64,000 nucleotides of DNA from Mimachlamys varia (GCA_947623455.1 OX392532.1:49107058-49171057); one strand, 5' to 3'; numbered from the stretch's first letter, positions 21,643 through 36,204 are shown. The notes: generated by a model from the letters alone, not told the origin. Translations and numbers: made by a program.

Positions 21643-22350
21643 GAGGGAAGCCGAACACAATGGTACAACTCACGAAACCGTGCGTTGCCATGGTAAGGAA
21701 ATGGGGGCTTCTGATTGGTCGGAATTTAGATATTGTTCGATTTCAGCGAAAATTGGTAAATATGGGTATTGAGGGAAGCCTAACACAATGGTACCACTTT
21801 CGAAACTGTCCTTTGCCATGGTTACGAAATGGAGGCTTCTGATTGGTCACAACTTACATATTGTTTTATCTTGGCGAACATTGATACATATGGGTTTTGA
21901 GGGAAACCGAACACAATGGTACAACTCACGAAACCGTGCGTTGCCATGGTAACGAAATGGAGGCTTCTGATTGGTCAGAATTTAGATATTGTTCGATTTC
22001 AACGAAAATTGGTAAATATGGGTATTGAGGGAAGCCTAACACAAAGGTACCACTTTCAAAACTGTCCGTTGCCATGGTTACGAAATGGAGGCTTCTCATT
22101 GATCAAAATTAAGATATTGTTTGATTTCAGTGAAAATTGGTACATAGGGGTATTGAGGGAAGCCAAACACAATGGTTTAACTTTCGAAACTGTCTGTTGC
22201 CATGATAACGAAATGCAGGTTTCTGATTGGTCGAAATTTAAATATTGTTCGATTTCGGCAAAAAGTGGTACATAGGGGTATTAAGGGAAACCAAACACAA
22301 TGGTACCATTTAAGAAAACATCAGTTGTCATGGTAAAAAATAGAGGCTTC
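21643..22350. repeat. 128-bp tandem repeat, about 5.5 copies
   Basis: GAGGGAARCC starts recur at 21643, 21771, 21899, 22027, 22155 and 22284, spacing 128-129 bp. Copies carry GTTGCCATGGTAAC-like and CTGATTGGTC-like motifs at fixed spacing, with decay in the last copies. Confidence 0.92.
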
Positions 22351-24162
22351 TGCACATACACATATACACATATACAGTACTATTACACTCTTACATTAGC
22401 ATAATTTACGACTGTTGGGGTAGTTTGGGGGACATTATAGTAACGGCCGCCGTTACAATTAGTACTTGTTTATAATTGTTTCTAACACTTACAAATTTAA
22501 CATCACTGTACTATAACTCTAAAATACCAATATTCATTGGAGCATCAGACATATTGCGGGGCCCTTTCTGACGTATCAGTGTTCTAGTTTAGTCAGGTTT
22601 TTCAGTATGGGTCAGATGTTTTGATTTGACCCTCAGGCCTCAGGTAATTACCTGACCTGTCTCAGCCTCATCTCGGAACACCTGCTGACGTAAGCCTGTC
22701 AGTGACACAATTGCGGTGTGAATTCCTCACCTGTCTATCACTGGTCAAATTTGAAACCAATTGATTAAAGGGCTCAGTTGGAGATGACCAGGAAATAGAA
22801 TAGAATAAAATTTAAAAAATAATTTATTAGAAAACAATATAAGTTTATATCGGTCCTTTACCAAATTCTGATTTTCTTAAATATTGTACTTAAAATAAGT
22901 ATTTTATGACACTTGAATTAATACAATTAAATGATACATTTTGATTTTTAAATCTTTTCATATATATATACTTATCAAATGAATACATGATGAAAAATTA
23001 CCTACAGTTTATATTGGGCGAAATATTGTTACATTGTTCGCTCAGTCGCTAAATGCAGTTTGATATACAATTCAACTAAAATTCATTATACTTAATTTTT
23101 TCTAATAATCAGTATAAAAGAATTCAATTAAAAAATTATGCATTTCCCATATGAAGGCCTAAATATTTTTCATTCTGGTGCTTATTTAAGTAACAAACTA
23201 AATTAAGACTCCTTCATTACACAACTTCAATAGTATGAACGTAAAAATACAGATAAATCATATTATATCTGTACAGGTAAGGACACAGGTAGATATGGAC
23301 ACTCCCATTACCTGTATGTTTTTTTGTTTTTTTTTTTTTTGTGGTCACACCTGACTGGACGTAGTGCTCTACTAGTTTACCTGTAGTTTAAATGTAGTGC
23401 ACTACTAGTTTAAACGTAGTGCACTCCTACTGCACTTGGGTGCAAAGGTTAGCTTACACTCAACTGTAGGTCAAAACAAAATTCAGTGAAACCCTTTGAA
23501 AATCACTCTATTAAAATCCATTTCCTTTTAACTTCATTATACTCATTGTAAGTCTAAGAAGATATGAACATCCATATTATGTTAAGCTACTGAAGTTATC
23601 CTTTGTTAACCAACATAGAATAATGCCAAATGATGTGATCCTTGATAAGAACAGAATTATTTTGTAGTTGTTAAGTCCGGACAATCGTCAACGTAACACA
23701 GATATATTTATCAAATTATATTGAATGAAGTTACTAAGCAAGAGAATGATTAATTTGATTCACTCCTATAAGAACTACACTCATATTTCAGGAACAGTCT
23801 ATTGTATGTGCCTAAGCTTATTATATAGTGTTCTAATAAATTCGCATCTAAACTGAATCACAATTTGTATTAAGGAGATAGTACCTGACATTTGTTTAAA
23901 TCTGAGAAATTTGAGAAATAATTTTCTATTATGCAACAGCAATTCATATTAAAACTATTCTGTTCTGCTTAATTGCAACTCTTTAAAAATTTAGAGCGAA
24001 ACAAACTTTTAAAATCAATTAATGATCACTTGTACATATTACACAGTTATAGATAAATAAAATGTGTAAATATGCAAATCCAAACGAAATGAAATTTATT
24101 CAGCCTTAACACGTTGCTCGTTATCAATGTTTTTTCAACAATATAGCCTTCAAGTTTTGACA

Positions 24163-24190
24163 CAGTTGATGGCCACCCAGATCACCATAT
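24163..24190 (+). repeat. Deletion junction removing the module (class D1)
   Basis: CACAGTTGATGG joined to CCACCCAGATCACC lacks about 185 bp present in full units, including acceptor, triplet and donor. The same junction occurs near 30820, 37910, 48310 and 63645. Confidence 0.8.
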
Positions 24191-25510
24191 ATGTGTTGTG
24201 TAAATCATTCTAAACTTTTAACTTGATGACTCGCTATTTTGTGTTTCATCAACCATTGAAATAACACACTTGTCTTAACCTTTGATTATGTGTCACCATT
24301 TCCTAACCTATTTTGAATCCTTCATATATCGGAAATGCATCCTTTATGTCTTAATGGTTTCGTTTAAGGTGTCATGGGTAGTTTAGGACATATATTGATA
24401 AATGGTAAAGCTCACACGTCGGCATTCATTTCGTAAACCTTTTGTATCGTATATAGGTTAAAATATCATTCTTGTCCTGCAATCTTTTTTTTCCTGTTTT
24501 GTTTCAGTTTTATTATCATTATTTTTTTATTTATTTATTGATTGATTTTATTGAGTTATTATCATTTTTTAACAAACAATCTAGCCTATGACAATTCATG
24601 GACCATGAAATAGAAAATAAAATCAGTAATAACAATGACACCACAATGCAAAGTTTAACCAATTTTTTATGGAAAAATTTCACTTTGATCGGTTATGTTA
24701 AACCTTAATTCAGTGAACAGTTTAGAAATCACTCTCATTAAATCCTTTTTCTGTCAACCTCATCATACTCATCGTAAGTTTTGCACAGGAGAAATGGACA
24801 TCCATAAGTTACTTATGTTATCCTTTGTTCATCAACAAAGAATAATGCCAAATGATAAAACATCCGTTATCAAGCAAAATTACTTTGTATTTGTTAAGTC
24901 CAGATAATAGCGCCTATATGCTGTCTAAATTGAATTGAATTAAGTTGCTAAGCAAGCGAATTATTTATTTGATTCACTAAAAGCACTTCACTCAAATCTT
25001 AGGAATAGCACATTGCATAAGCCTTAGTTTCGTATGTAGTGTAATGATAAAATCGTTTTTTCAACTGAATCATCATTTTCAATAATGAAATCGTATTTGG
25101 CCTGTTTTCAATCTCATTTTAGAAATACATTTGTTGATACAATGATACAATATTTCACATCAAATCTACTTTGTTCTCGTTGTGCTAATTCTGTTCAATT
25201 GCAACTGTTTACATGTAAAATGTGAAAATAGCATAGAAATAAATAATTATAGTTAAATAAATTTGCTTAAAGGTGTAAATCCAAACAAAATTAACGTTTA
25301 GTCAACCTTAACATGTTGCTCAGTATCGATGGGATTTTTTATATTAAACAATAGAGTCTTCATAATTTGATAACCTTAGCGTTGGATCTTGTTGTACTTC
25401 AAAACATTCTTAATATGCAATGTGTTCTAGATGCAATAGTTATTTAAGGTTGCAACATATGCTTATTCATAGTAACTCTGAATTCTTTATTTCATTTTGG
25501 CATTCTGCAG

Positions 25511-25513
25511 AGG
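25511..25513 (+). other. Candidate 3-nt micro-exon AGG
   Basis: Acceptor TTTTGGCATTCTGCAG and donor GTAAGTACAG from 25514. The codon would be Arg. Confidence 0.35.
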
Positions 25514-27104
25514 GTAAGTACAGTTTTATCCAACAATTTTCACCCAAGTTTCCATTCCAATCACCATACATTTCTTGTGTACATTATTCTTGTCTGTTTA
25601 GGCAATGGCTTGCAAGTGTTGCAGAAAAAAATGAAATTACATACCAGTCTTAACCTTTGATTATATATCATCGTTTCTAACCAAGTATAAATCCTCTGAA
25701 ATTTCACATTTCGGAAATATGTCGCTTAGTACTCATGGGTTTTCTTTATGGAGCTATAGGTGGTTTAAGTCATGGATAGATGATTGGTAAAGCATACAGT
25801 TCGGCATTTATATCGTATTTAGGGTAAAATGCTATTATTATTTTCGTTTTTCTTGTTCTGGTTTGTTTTATATTGTTTTCTTTGCTTATTGATTTGTTTT
25901 GATTTGCAAAGAACAAACAAACATGTGACATATCAAATGGACCAAGAGCTCGAAAAGAAAATAACAATGAAACAACATTACAAAGTTTAGGCAATGTTTT
26001 TTATGGAAAACCGATACTTTGATGATAAGTTGGTTCGAAACACAATTCAGTGAACACTTTGAAAATAACTATAATAAAATCCACTTCCTCTCAACTTCAT
26101 CATACTCATTTCTGGTTTCTTTAGGAAGATATTGACATCCATATTATGTTGAGTCACTGAAGCTATCCTTCCAAACAATTCACCAAAATATCCCCTCCAT
26201 CACCATATATTTGTTATGTAAATCATTCCAGGCCTATAACACGATGACATGCTTGTGTTGTGTTTCCGTAACCATGGAAATAACACACCACTCTTAACCT
26301 TTGATTAAAGGTTACCATTTCTTACCAAGTTAAATCCTCCACAAATCGAAAACGCATCGTTTATTTCTTAATGGTTTTGTTTTTGGTGACAGAGATGGTT
26401 TAAGAAATAAATCGATACATGGTGAACATTTATTTCGTAAACAATGTGTAGCTTATTTTGGTTAAAATGCGATTTTTTGGGTTATTTTCGTATTGTCTTG
26501 CTTTATTAATTTGTTTTCTTTGTTTATTAGTTTGTTTCGTTTTTCAAAGAACAATCGAGCATGTGACATATCAAAAGGACAAAGAAATAGAAAATAAAAG
26601 CAGTAATAGCAATGAAACCACAAAGCAAATTTTGGCAATGTTTTCATAGAAACCCTACATTTTGATCAATTATATCAAAACAAAATTCAGTGAACACTTC
26701 GAAATCACTTTTATAAAACTCTTTCCTTTCAACATCATCATACGCATTGCAAGTTTCTCAAATAAGATATGGACTCCCATGTTTATGTTAAGTCACTAAA
26801 GTTATCCTTTGTTAATCAGCATAGAATAATGCCAAATGAGGATAAGAACAGAATTACTTTGTAGTTGTTATGTCCGGATAATCGTCAACGTAACACAAAT
26901 ATGTCGATTTAATTGAATTGAATGAAGTTACTAAGCATTCGAATTATTAATTTGATTCACTCCTCTAGAAACTACACATATATTTCAGGAACAGTACATT
27001 GTTTGTGCCTTAGTTTATGATGTAGTGTTATAATAAAGCCACATTTAAATTGAATCATAATTTTCATTAAGGAGATTGTATTTGACCTCTGTTAAAATTT
27101 CATT

Positions 27105-27135
27105 TGAAAAATACTTTTTTAAATACAGTTTTATC
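27105..27135 (+). repeat. Deletion junction removing the module (class D2)
   Basis: ATTTGAAAAATAC runs directly into TTTTTTAAATACAG; acceptor and triplet are gone. The same junction recurs at about 61918-61940, showing the two units share descent. Confidence 0.8.
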
Positions 27136-29113
27136 AAACAATTGTCATCCAAATTTCCAATTCCATCACCATACATTTGCTCTGTAAATCATTCCAGACT
27201 TTTAACTAGAACACTTGCTAATGTTGTCTTTCCTTAACCATGGGAATTACACACCAGTTTTATCCTTTTATTACATGTCACCATGTTTAAATCCTATACA
27301 TATCGGAAATGCACAGTTATTTCTGAATGGTTTCCTATTTAGTGTCATGGGTGGATTAAGGCATAAATTGATAAATGGTGAAGCATACACATCGGCATTT
27401 ATTTCGTAAACCTTCTGTAGCGTATATAGGGTAAAATGAGATTAATGTGTTTTTACTTTTGTCTTGTAATGTTTTTTGTTTTTCTTTGTTTGCTTGTTTC
27501 ATTTGTTTATGAAGAATAATCTAACTATGACGTATTGACTTCAACATGGAATAGAACATAAAACAATAATTACAAAGACACCACAATACATGTACAAAGT
27601 TGTGGCAATGTTTTCATGGATAACCTACCCTTTGATCAGTTAGGTCAAAACAATATTCAATGAACACTTTGAAAATAATTCTAATAAAATCCATTTCCTT
27701 TCAACTTCATCATACGCATTGCAGGTTTCTCAAAGAAGATATTGACATCCTTATTATGTTTAGTCACGGAACTTATCCTCCCAAACAATTTTCACCCAAA
27801 TCTTTACTCAAATCACCATATATTTGTCATGTAAATCATTCTAGGCTTATAACACGATGTCACGCTTGTGCTGTTTTTCCTTGACCATGGAAATTAAACA
27901 CCAGTCTTAACCTTTAAGTTAAATTCTCCACATATCGAAAACGTATCTTTTATTTCCAAATGGTTTTGTTTTTCATGCCATGGATGGTTTAAGAAATAAA
28001 TCGATACATGGTAAACATACACCTCGGCATTTATTTTGTAAACATTGTGAGCGTATATAGGTTAAAATACGATTTTTGTTTTTTCGTTCTGTCTTGTTTT
28101 ATTATTTTGTTATCTCTGTTTTTTGGTTTGTTTTGTTTTTCAAAGAACTGTCGAGCATGTGACATATCAAAAGGACAAAGAAATAGATAACAAAAGCAGT
28201 AATAACAATGAAACCACAAAACAAAGTTTTGGCAATGATTGTATAGACAACTTACCCTTTGATCAGTAAGGTCAAATCAAAATTCAGTGAACACTTTGAA
28301 AATCACGGTAATAAAATCCATTTCTATTCAACCTCATCATACTCATTGCAAAGCTCCTTAAAGAAGATATTGACATCAATATTTATATTAGGTCACTGAA
28401 GCTATACTTTGTTCATCAACATAGATAAGTGCCAAAATATGTTGTGGCTCCTTAAAATGTAAAATTACTTTGTAGTTTTTATGTTCTGATAATCGTCCAC
28501 GTAACACCAAAATGTTTATTACATTGAATTGAATGAAGTTGCTAAGCAAGCGAATGATAAATTTGCTTCACTCCTCTAAGAACTAGACTAATATTTCAGG
28601 ATCAGTACATTACATGTGCCTGAGTTTAGTATGTACTGTTATAATAAAGCCGCATTTAAACTGAATCAAAATATTCATTGAGATATTGTATTTGACTTTT
28701 GTTTAGATCTCCTTTTAGAAATACGTTTTGATGAAACAACAGCATTTCGCATCAAAACTGTTTTGTTTTTGTTCTACTTATTTTGCTTGATTGCAAATGG
28801 TTGACCGTGAAAAGAACATTTAAAATCAATTAATGTAAACTTGTACAGATTATACATAGATGAAAAATGCTTAAAGGGTAAATCCAAACAAAATGAAAGT
28901 TTAGTCAACCTTAACACATTGCACATTGTCCATGGTTCTTTTTCAATAATGGAATCTCCATGCTTTCACCCAGTTGATAACTGTTTCGTCTTATCTCATT
29001 GCAGTTCAAAAACTTCTTAATATACAATTTGTTCAAAATGCAATAGTTATTTAAGCTTGCGAACATTTGTAAATTCATATTGTCTTTCTTTATTTCATAT
29101 TTTTATTCCACAG

Positions 29114-29116
29114 CCG
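29114..29116 (+). other. Candidate 3-nt micro-exon CCG
   Basis: Acceptor TTTTTATTCCACAG and donor GTAAGTACAG from 29117. The codon would be Pro. Confidence 0.35.
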
Positions 29117-30814
29117 GTAAGTACAGTTTTATTAAACAATGTTCAAACTTTCCCCTCAAATCAACATACATTTGTTGTGTATATCATTCGAGACTTTAAA
29201 CTCGAACACTTGCTAATGTTGTCTTTCCTTAACCATGGGAATTACAAACCAGTCTTATCTTTTTCTTACATGTCACCATATTTAAATCCTATACATATCG
29301 GAAATGCACAGTTCTTTCTGAATGGTTTCCTATTTGGTGTCATTGGTGGACTAAGACATACATCAATAATTGGTAAAGCATACACATCGGCATTTATTTC
29401 GTAAACCTTGTGTAACGTATAAAGGGTAAAATGAGATTAATGAGTTTTTAATTTTGTCTTGTAATTTTTTTTTTCTTTGTTTGCTTGTTTCATTTGTTTA
29501 TGAAGAATAATCTTGCTATGACGTATTGACTTCAACATGGAATAGAACATAAAACAATAATTACAAAGACACCACAATACATGTACAAAGTTGTGGCAAT
29601 GTTTTCATGGAAAACCTACCCTTTCATCAGTTAGATCAAAACAATATTCAATGAACACTTTGAAAATAACTCTAATAAAATCCATTTCCTTTCAACTTCA
29701 TCATACTCATTGAACGTTTCTCAAAGAAGATATTGACATCCATATTATGTTTAGTCACTGAACTTATCCTCCCAAACAATTCTCACCCAAATATTTACTC
29801 AAATCACCATATATTTGTTATGTAAATCATTCTAGGCTTATAACACCATGTCATGCTTGTGCTGTTTTTTCTTGACCATAGAAATTAAACACCAGTCTTA
29901 ACCTTTGATTTAAGTTACATTCTCCACATATCGAAAACGTATCGTTTATTTCCGAATGGTTTTGTTTTTGGTGTCATGGATGGTTTAAGAAATAAATTTA
30001 TACATGGCAGACATACACCTTGGCATTTATTTCGTAAACATTGTGTGGCGTATATAGGCTAAAATGCCATTTTTATTTTTTCGTTTTGTCTTGTTTTATT
30101 CTTTTGTTATCTTTGTTTAATGGATTGTTTCGTTTTTCAAAGAACAATCGAGCATGTGACATATCAAAAGGACAAAGAAAAGGAAAACAAAAGCAGTAAT
30201 AACAATGAAATCACAAAACAAAGTTTTGGCAATGTTTTCATAGAAACCCCACACTTTGATCAGTTAGGTCAAACCAAAAGTCAGTGAACACTTTGAATTT
30301 CACTGTAATAAATTCATTTTCTTTCAACATCATCATACTCATTGCAAGTTTCTCAAACAGATATGGACATCCATATTATGTTTAGCTACTGAAGTTATTC
30401 TTTGTTAACCAACATAGAATAATGCCAAATTATTTGGTCCTTGATAAGAACAGTACATTGCATGTGCCTGAGTTTACTATATTGTTATAATAAATCCGCA
30501 TCTAAACTGAGTCATAGTTTTTATTAAAGAGATTGTACCTGACATTTGTTTAAATCTGAGAAATTTGAGAAATAATTTTTGATTATGCAACAGCAATTCA
30601 TATTAAAACTATTTTGTTCTGCTTAATTGCAACTCTTTAAAAATCTAGAGCGAAACCAACTTTTAAAATCAATTAATGATCACTTGTACATATTACACAG
30701 TTATAGATAAATAAAATGTGTAAATATGCAAATCCAAACGAAATGAAATGTATTCAGCCTTAACACGTTGCTCGTTATGAATGTTTTTTCAACAATATAG
30801 TCTTCAAGTTTTGA

Positions 30815-30845
30815 CACAGTTGATGGCCACCCAGATCACCATATA
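30815..30845 (+). repeat. Deletion junction, class D1
   Basis: Same CACAGTTGATGGCCACCCAG fusion as at 24163; no module in this unit. Confidence 0.8.
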
Positions 30846-32178
30846 TGTGTTGTGTAAATCATTCTAAACTTTTAACTTGATGACTCGCTATTTTGTGTTT
30901 CATCAACCATTGAAATAACACACTTGTCTTAACATTTGATTATGTGTCACCATTTTCTAACCTATTTTGAATCCTTCATATATCGGAAATGCATCCTTTA
31001 TGTCTTAATGATTTCGTTTAAGGTGTCGTGGGTAGTTTAGGACATATATTGATAAATGGTAAAGCTCACACGTCGGCATTCATTTCGTAATCCTTTTGTA
31101 GCGTATACAGGGTAAAATGACATTCTTGTCTTGCAATCTTTTTTTTTCCTGTTTTGTTTCAGTTTTATTATCATTATTTTTTTTATTTATTTATTGATTG
31201 ATTTTATTGATTTATTATTATTTTTTAACAAACAATCTAGCCTATGACAAATCATGGACCATGAAATAGAAAATAAAAACAGTAATAACAATGACACCAC
31301 AATGCAAAGTTTTACCAATGTTTTCATGGAAAAATGTTACTTTGATCGGTTATAATAAAACTTAATTCAGTGAACAGTTTAGAAATCACTCTCATTAAAT
31401 CCTTTTTCTGTCAACCTCATCATACTCACTGCAAGTTTTGCAAAGAAGAAATGGACATCAATATCTATGTTAAGTTACTGAAGTTATCCTTTGTTCATCA
31501 ACAAAGAATAATGCCAAATGATAAAACCCCCGTTATCAAGCAAAATTACTTTGTATTTGTTAAGTCCAGATAATAGCGCCTATATGCTGTCTAAATTGAA
31601 TTGAATTAAGTTGCTAAGCAAGCGAATTATTAATTTGATTCACTAAAAGCACTTCACTCAAATCTTAGGAATAGCACATTGCATAAGCCTTAGTTTCGTA
31701 TGTAGTGTTATGATAAAACCGTTTTTTCAACTCAATCATCATTTTCAATAATGAAATCGTATTTGGCCTGTTTTCAATCTCATTTTAGAAATACATTTGT
31801 TGATACAATGATACAATATTTCACATCAAATCTACTTTGTTCTCGTTGTGCTAATTCTGTTCAATTGCAACTGTTTAAATGTAAAATGTGAAAATAGCAT
31901 AGAAATAAATAATTATAGTTAAATAAATTTGCTTAAAGGTGTAAATCCAAACAAAATTAACGTTTAGTCAACCTTAACATGTTGCTCAGTATCGATGGGA
32001 TTTTTTTTTTATTAAACAATAGGGTCTTCATAATTTGATAACCTTAGCGTCGGATCTTGTTGTACTTCAAAACATTCTGAATATGCAATGTGTTCTAGAT
32101 GCAATAGTTATTTAAGGTTGCAACATATGCTTATTCACATTAACTCTGAATTCTTTATTTCATTTTGGCATTCTGCAG

Positions 32179-32181
32179 ACG
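32179..32181 (+). other. Candidate 3-nt micro-exon ACG
   Basis: Acceptor TTTTGGCATTCTGCAG and donor GTAAGTACAG from 32182. The codon would be Thr. Confidence 0.35.
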
Positions 32182-34191
32182 GTAAGTACAGTTTTATCCA
32201 ACAATTTTCACCCAAGTTTCCATTCCAATCACCATACCTTTCTTGTGTACATTATTCTTGTCTGTTTAGGCAATGGCTTGCAAGTGTTGCAGAAAAAAAT
32301 GAAATTACATACCAGTCTTAACTTTTGATATATATCATCGTTTCTAACCAAGTATAAATCCTCTGAAATTTCACATTTCGGAAATATGTTGCTTATTACT
32401 CATGGGTTTTCTTTATGGACCTATAGGTGGTTTAAGTCATGGTAGATGATTGGTAAAGCATACAGTTCGGCATTTATATCGCATTTAGGGTAAAATGCTA
32501 TTATTATTTTCGTTTTTCTTGTTCTGGTTTGTTTTATATTGTTTTCTTTGCTTATTGATTTGTTTTGATTTGCAAAGAACAAACAAACATGTGACATATC
32601 AAATGGACCAAGAGCTCGAAAAGAAAATAACAATGAAACAACATTACAAAGTTTAGGCAATGTTTTTTTTATGGAAAACCGATACTTTGATGATAAGTTG
32701 GTTCGAAACACAATTCAGTGAACACCTTGAAAATAACTATAATAAAATCCACTTCCTCTCAACTTCATCATACTCATTTCTGGTTTCTTTAAGAAGATAT
32801 TGACATCCATATTATGTTGAGTCACTAAAGCTATCCTTCCAAACAATTCACCAAAATATCCCCTCCATCACCATATATTTGTTATGTAAATCATTCCAGG
32901 CCTTTAACACGATGACATGCTTGTGTTGTGTTTCCGTAACCATGGCAATAACACACCAGTCTTAACCTTTGATTAAAGGTTACCATTTCTTACCAAGTTA
33001 AATCCTCCACATATCGAAAACGCATCGTTTATTTCTTAATGGTTTTGTTTTTAGTGACAGAGATGGTTTAAGAAATAAATCGATACATGGTGAACATTTA
33101 TTTTGTAAACAATGTGTAGCTTATTTTGGTTCAAATGCGATTTTTTGGGTTATTTTCGTATTGTCTTGCTTTATTAATTTGTTATCTTTGTTTATTAGTT
33201 TGTTTCGTTTTTCAAAGAACAATCGAGCATGTGACATATCAAAAGGACAAAGAAATAGAAAATAAAAGCAGTAATAGCAATAAAACCACAAAGCAAATTT
33301 TGGCAATGTTTTCATAAAAACCCTACATTTTGATCAATTATATCAAAACAAAATTCAGTAACCACTTCGAAATCACTTTTATAAAATTCTTTCCTTTCAA
33401 CATCATCATACGCATTGCAAGTTTCTCAAATAAGATATGGACTCCCATGTTTATGTTAAGTCACTAAAGTTATCCTTTGTTAATCAACATAGAATAATGC
33501 CAAATGAGGATAAGAACATAATTACTTTGTAGTTGTTACGTCCGGATAATCGTCAACGTAACACAAATATGTCGATTAAATTGAATTGAATGAAATTACT
33601 AAGCAATCGAATTATTTATTTGATTCACTCCTCTAGAAACTACACTTATATTTTAGGAACAGTACATTGTTTGTGCCTTAGTTTATGATGTAGTGTTATA
33701 ATAAGGCCACATTTAAATTGAATCATCATTTTCATTAAGGAGATTGTATTTGATCTCTGTTTAAATTTCATTTGAAAAATACATTTTGATGATACAACAG
33801 CATTTTACATTAAAAAATAGTTTACTCTTGTTCAGCTGAGTCTGCTTAATTACAACTGTTTAAGCATTTAGAGTGTAAATAGCATTTAAAACCAATTTAT
33901 GTTCAGTTGTACATATCAGATGATTAATACATTATACAAACTGCATACATGTGTAAATCCAAACAAAATTAAAATTTAGTCAACTTTAACACATTGCGCA
34001 TGTGCAACTTTTTTTTTCTCTAACGATAAAGTCTTTATCATTTCACACAATTGATTACTGTTCATCAACTGTGATGATTCCGTTGCACTTCCAAACATTC
34101 TTAATAATCAATTTGTTCCTGCAATATTTTTGTTATGGTTGAAAACATTTGCTTATTCATTTTGATTTGTTTCGTTTTCTTTATTCTATAG

Positions 34192-34194
34192 TCG
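34192..34194 (+). other. Candidate 3-nt micro-exon TCG
   Basis: Acceptor TTTCTTTATTCTATAG and donor GTAAATACAG from 34195. The codon would be Ser. The donor is weaker than GTAAGT. Confidence 0.3.
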
Positions 34195-36204
34195 GTAAAT
34201 ACAGTTTTATCAAACAATTGTCATCCAAATTTCCAATTCCATCACCATACATTTGCTCTGTAAATCATTCTAAACTTTTAAATAGAACACTTGCTAATGT
34301 TGTCTTTCCTTAACCATGATAATTACACACCAGTCTTATCCTTGTATTACATGTTACCATGTTTAAATCATATACATATAGGAAATGCACAGTTCTTTCT
34401 GAATGGTTTCCTATTTGGTGTCATGGGTGGATTAAGGCATAAATCAATAAATGGTAAAGCATACACATCGGCATTTATTTCGTAAACATTGTGTAGCGTA
34501 TATAGGGTAAAATAAGTTTAATGGGTTTTTAGTTTTGTCTTGTAATGTTTTTTTGTTTTTCTTTGTTTGCTTATTTCATTTTTTTTTTTTTTTTATGATT
34601 AATCTAGCTATGACGTACAGTGTATTGACTTCAACATGGAATAGAACATAAAAACAATAATTACAATGAAACCACAATACATGTACAAAGTTGTGGCAAT
34701 GTTTTCATGGAAAACCTACCCTTTGATCAGTTAGGTCAAAACAATATTCAATGAACACTTTGAAAATTACTCTAATAAAATTAATTTCCTTTCAACTTCA
34801 TCATACGCATTGCAAGTTTCTCAAAGAAGATATTGACATCCATATTATGTTTAGTCACTGAACTTATCCTCCCAAACAATTTTCACCCAAATATTTACTC
34901 AAATCACCATATATTTGTTATGTAAATCATTCTAGGCTTATAACACGATGTCACGCTTGTGCTGTTTTTCCTTGACCATGGAAATTAAACACCAGTCTTA
35001 ACCTTTAAGTTAAATTCTCCACATATCGAAAACGTATCGTTTATTTCCAAATGGTTTTGTTTTTCGTGCCATGGATGGTTTAAGAAATAAATCGATACAT
35101 GGTTAACATACACCTCGGCATTTATTTTGTTAACATTGTGAGCGTATATAGGTTAAAATACGATTTTTGTTTTTTCGTTCTGTCTTGTTTTATTATTTTG
35201 TTATCTCTGTTTTTTGGTTTGTTTTGTTTTTCAAAGAACTGTCGAGCATGTGACATATCAAAAGGACAAAGAAATAGATAACAAAAGCAGTAATAACAAT
35301 GAAACCACAAAACAAAGTTTTGACAATGATTGCATAGACAACTTACCCTTTGATCAGTAAGGTCAAATCAAAATTCAGTGATCACTTTGAAAAGCACTGT
35401 AATAAAATCCATTTCTATTCAACCTCATCATACTCATTGCAAAGTTCCTTAAAGAAGATATTGACATCAATATTTATATTAGGTCGCTGAAGCTATACTG
35501 TGTTCATCAACATAGATAAGTGCCAAAATATGTTGTGGCTCCGTAAAATGTAAAATTACTTTGTAGTTTTTATGTGCTGATAATCGTCAACGTAACACCA
35601 AAATGTTTATTAAATTGAATTGAATGAAGTTGCTAAGCAAGCGAATGATAAATTTGCTTCACTCCTCTAAGAACTAGACTAATATTTCAGGATCAGTACA
35701 TTACATGTGCCTGAGTTTAGAATGTACTGTTATAATAAAGTCGCATTTAAACTGAATCAAAATATTCATTGAGATATTGTATTTGACTTTTGTTTAGATC
35801 TCCTTTTAGAAATACGTTTTGATGAAACAACAGCATTTCGCATCAAAACTGTTTTGTTTTTGTTCTACTTATTTTGCTTGATTGCAAATGGTTGACCGTG
35901 AAAAGAACATTTAAAATCAATTAATGTAAACTTGTACAGATTATACATAGATGAAAAATGCTTAAAGGGTAAATCCAAACAAAATGAAAGTTTAGTCAAC
36001 CTTAACACATTGCACATTGTCCATGGTTCTTTTTCAATAATGGAATCTCCATGCTTTCACCCAGTTGATAACTGTTTCGTCTTATCTCATTGCAGTTCAA
36101 AAACTTCTTAATATACAATTTGTTCAAAATGCAATAGTTATTTAAGCTTGCGAACATTTGTAAATTCATATTGTCTTTCTTTATTTCATATTTTTATTCC
36201 ACAG

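Larger units (their letters stand above)
20804..22565. mobile_element. Composite TIR-bounded element with internal satellites
   Basis: Bounded by AGGGCCCCGCA (20804-20814) and its exact inverse TGCGGGGCCCT (22555-22565). Inside are a GTCT microsatellite, a 174-bp tandem duplication and a 128-bp tandem repeat. No transposase is present and no clear target duplication is visible, so I call it a probable non-autonomous DNA element. Confidence 0.6.
20331..23465. other. Interruption of the array
   Basis: Array sequence stops in AAACAACAAAACAA and resumes at GTAGGTCAAAACAAAATTCAG. These two points are normally only about 50 bp apart in a unit, so about 3.1 kb has replaced about 50 bp. 20350-20800 is AT-rich with no recognised feature; 20804-22565 is a TIR-bounded composite; 22566-23465 is AT-rich unique DNA with a CAGGTAATTACCTG palindrome near 22640 and a short direct repeat near 23355-23430. 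Confidence 0.7.
28700..35790 (+). repeat. 7,090-bp higher-order repeat, copy 1
   Basis: Sequence here matches the segment 7,090 bp to the right with only scattered single-base differences and one homopolymer length change, well under 1-2% by eye. Copy order of modules is CCG, D1 deletion, ACG, TCG. Edges are approximate because more diverged homology continues on both sides. Confidence 0.85.
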
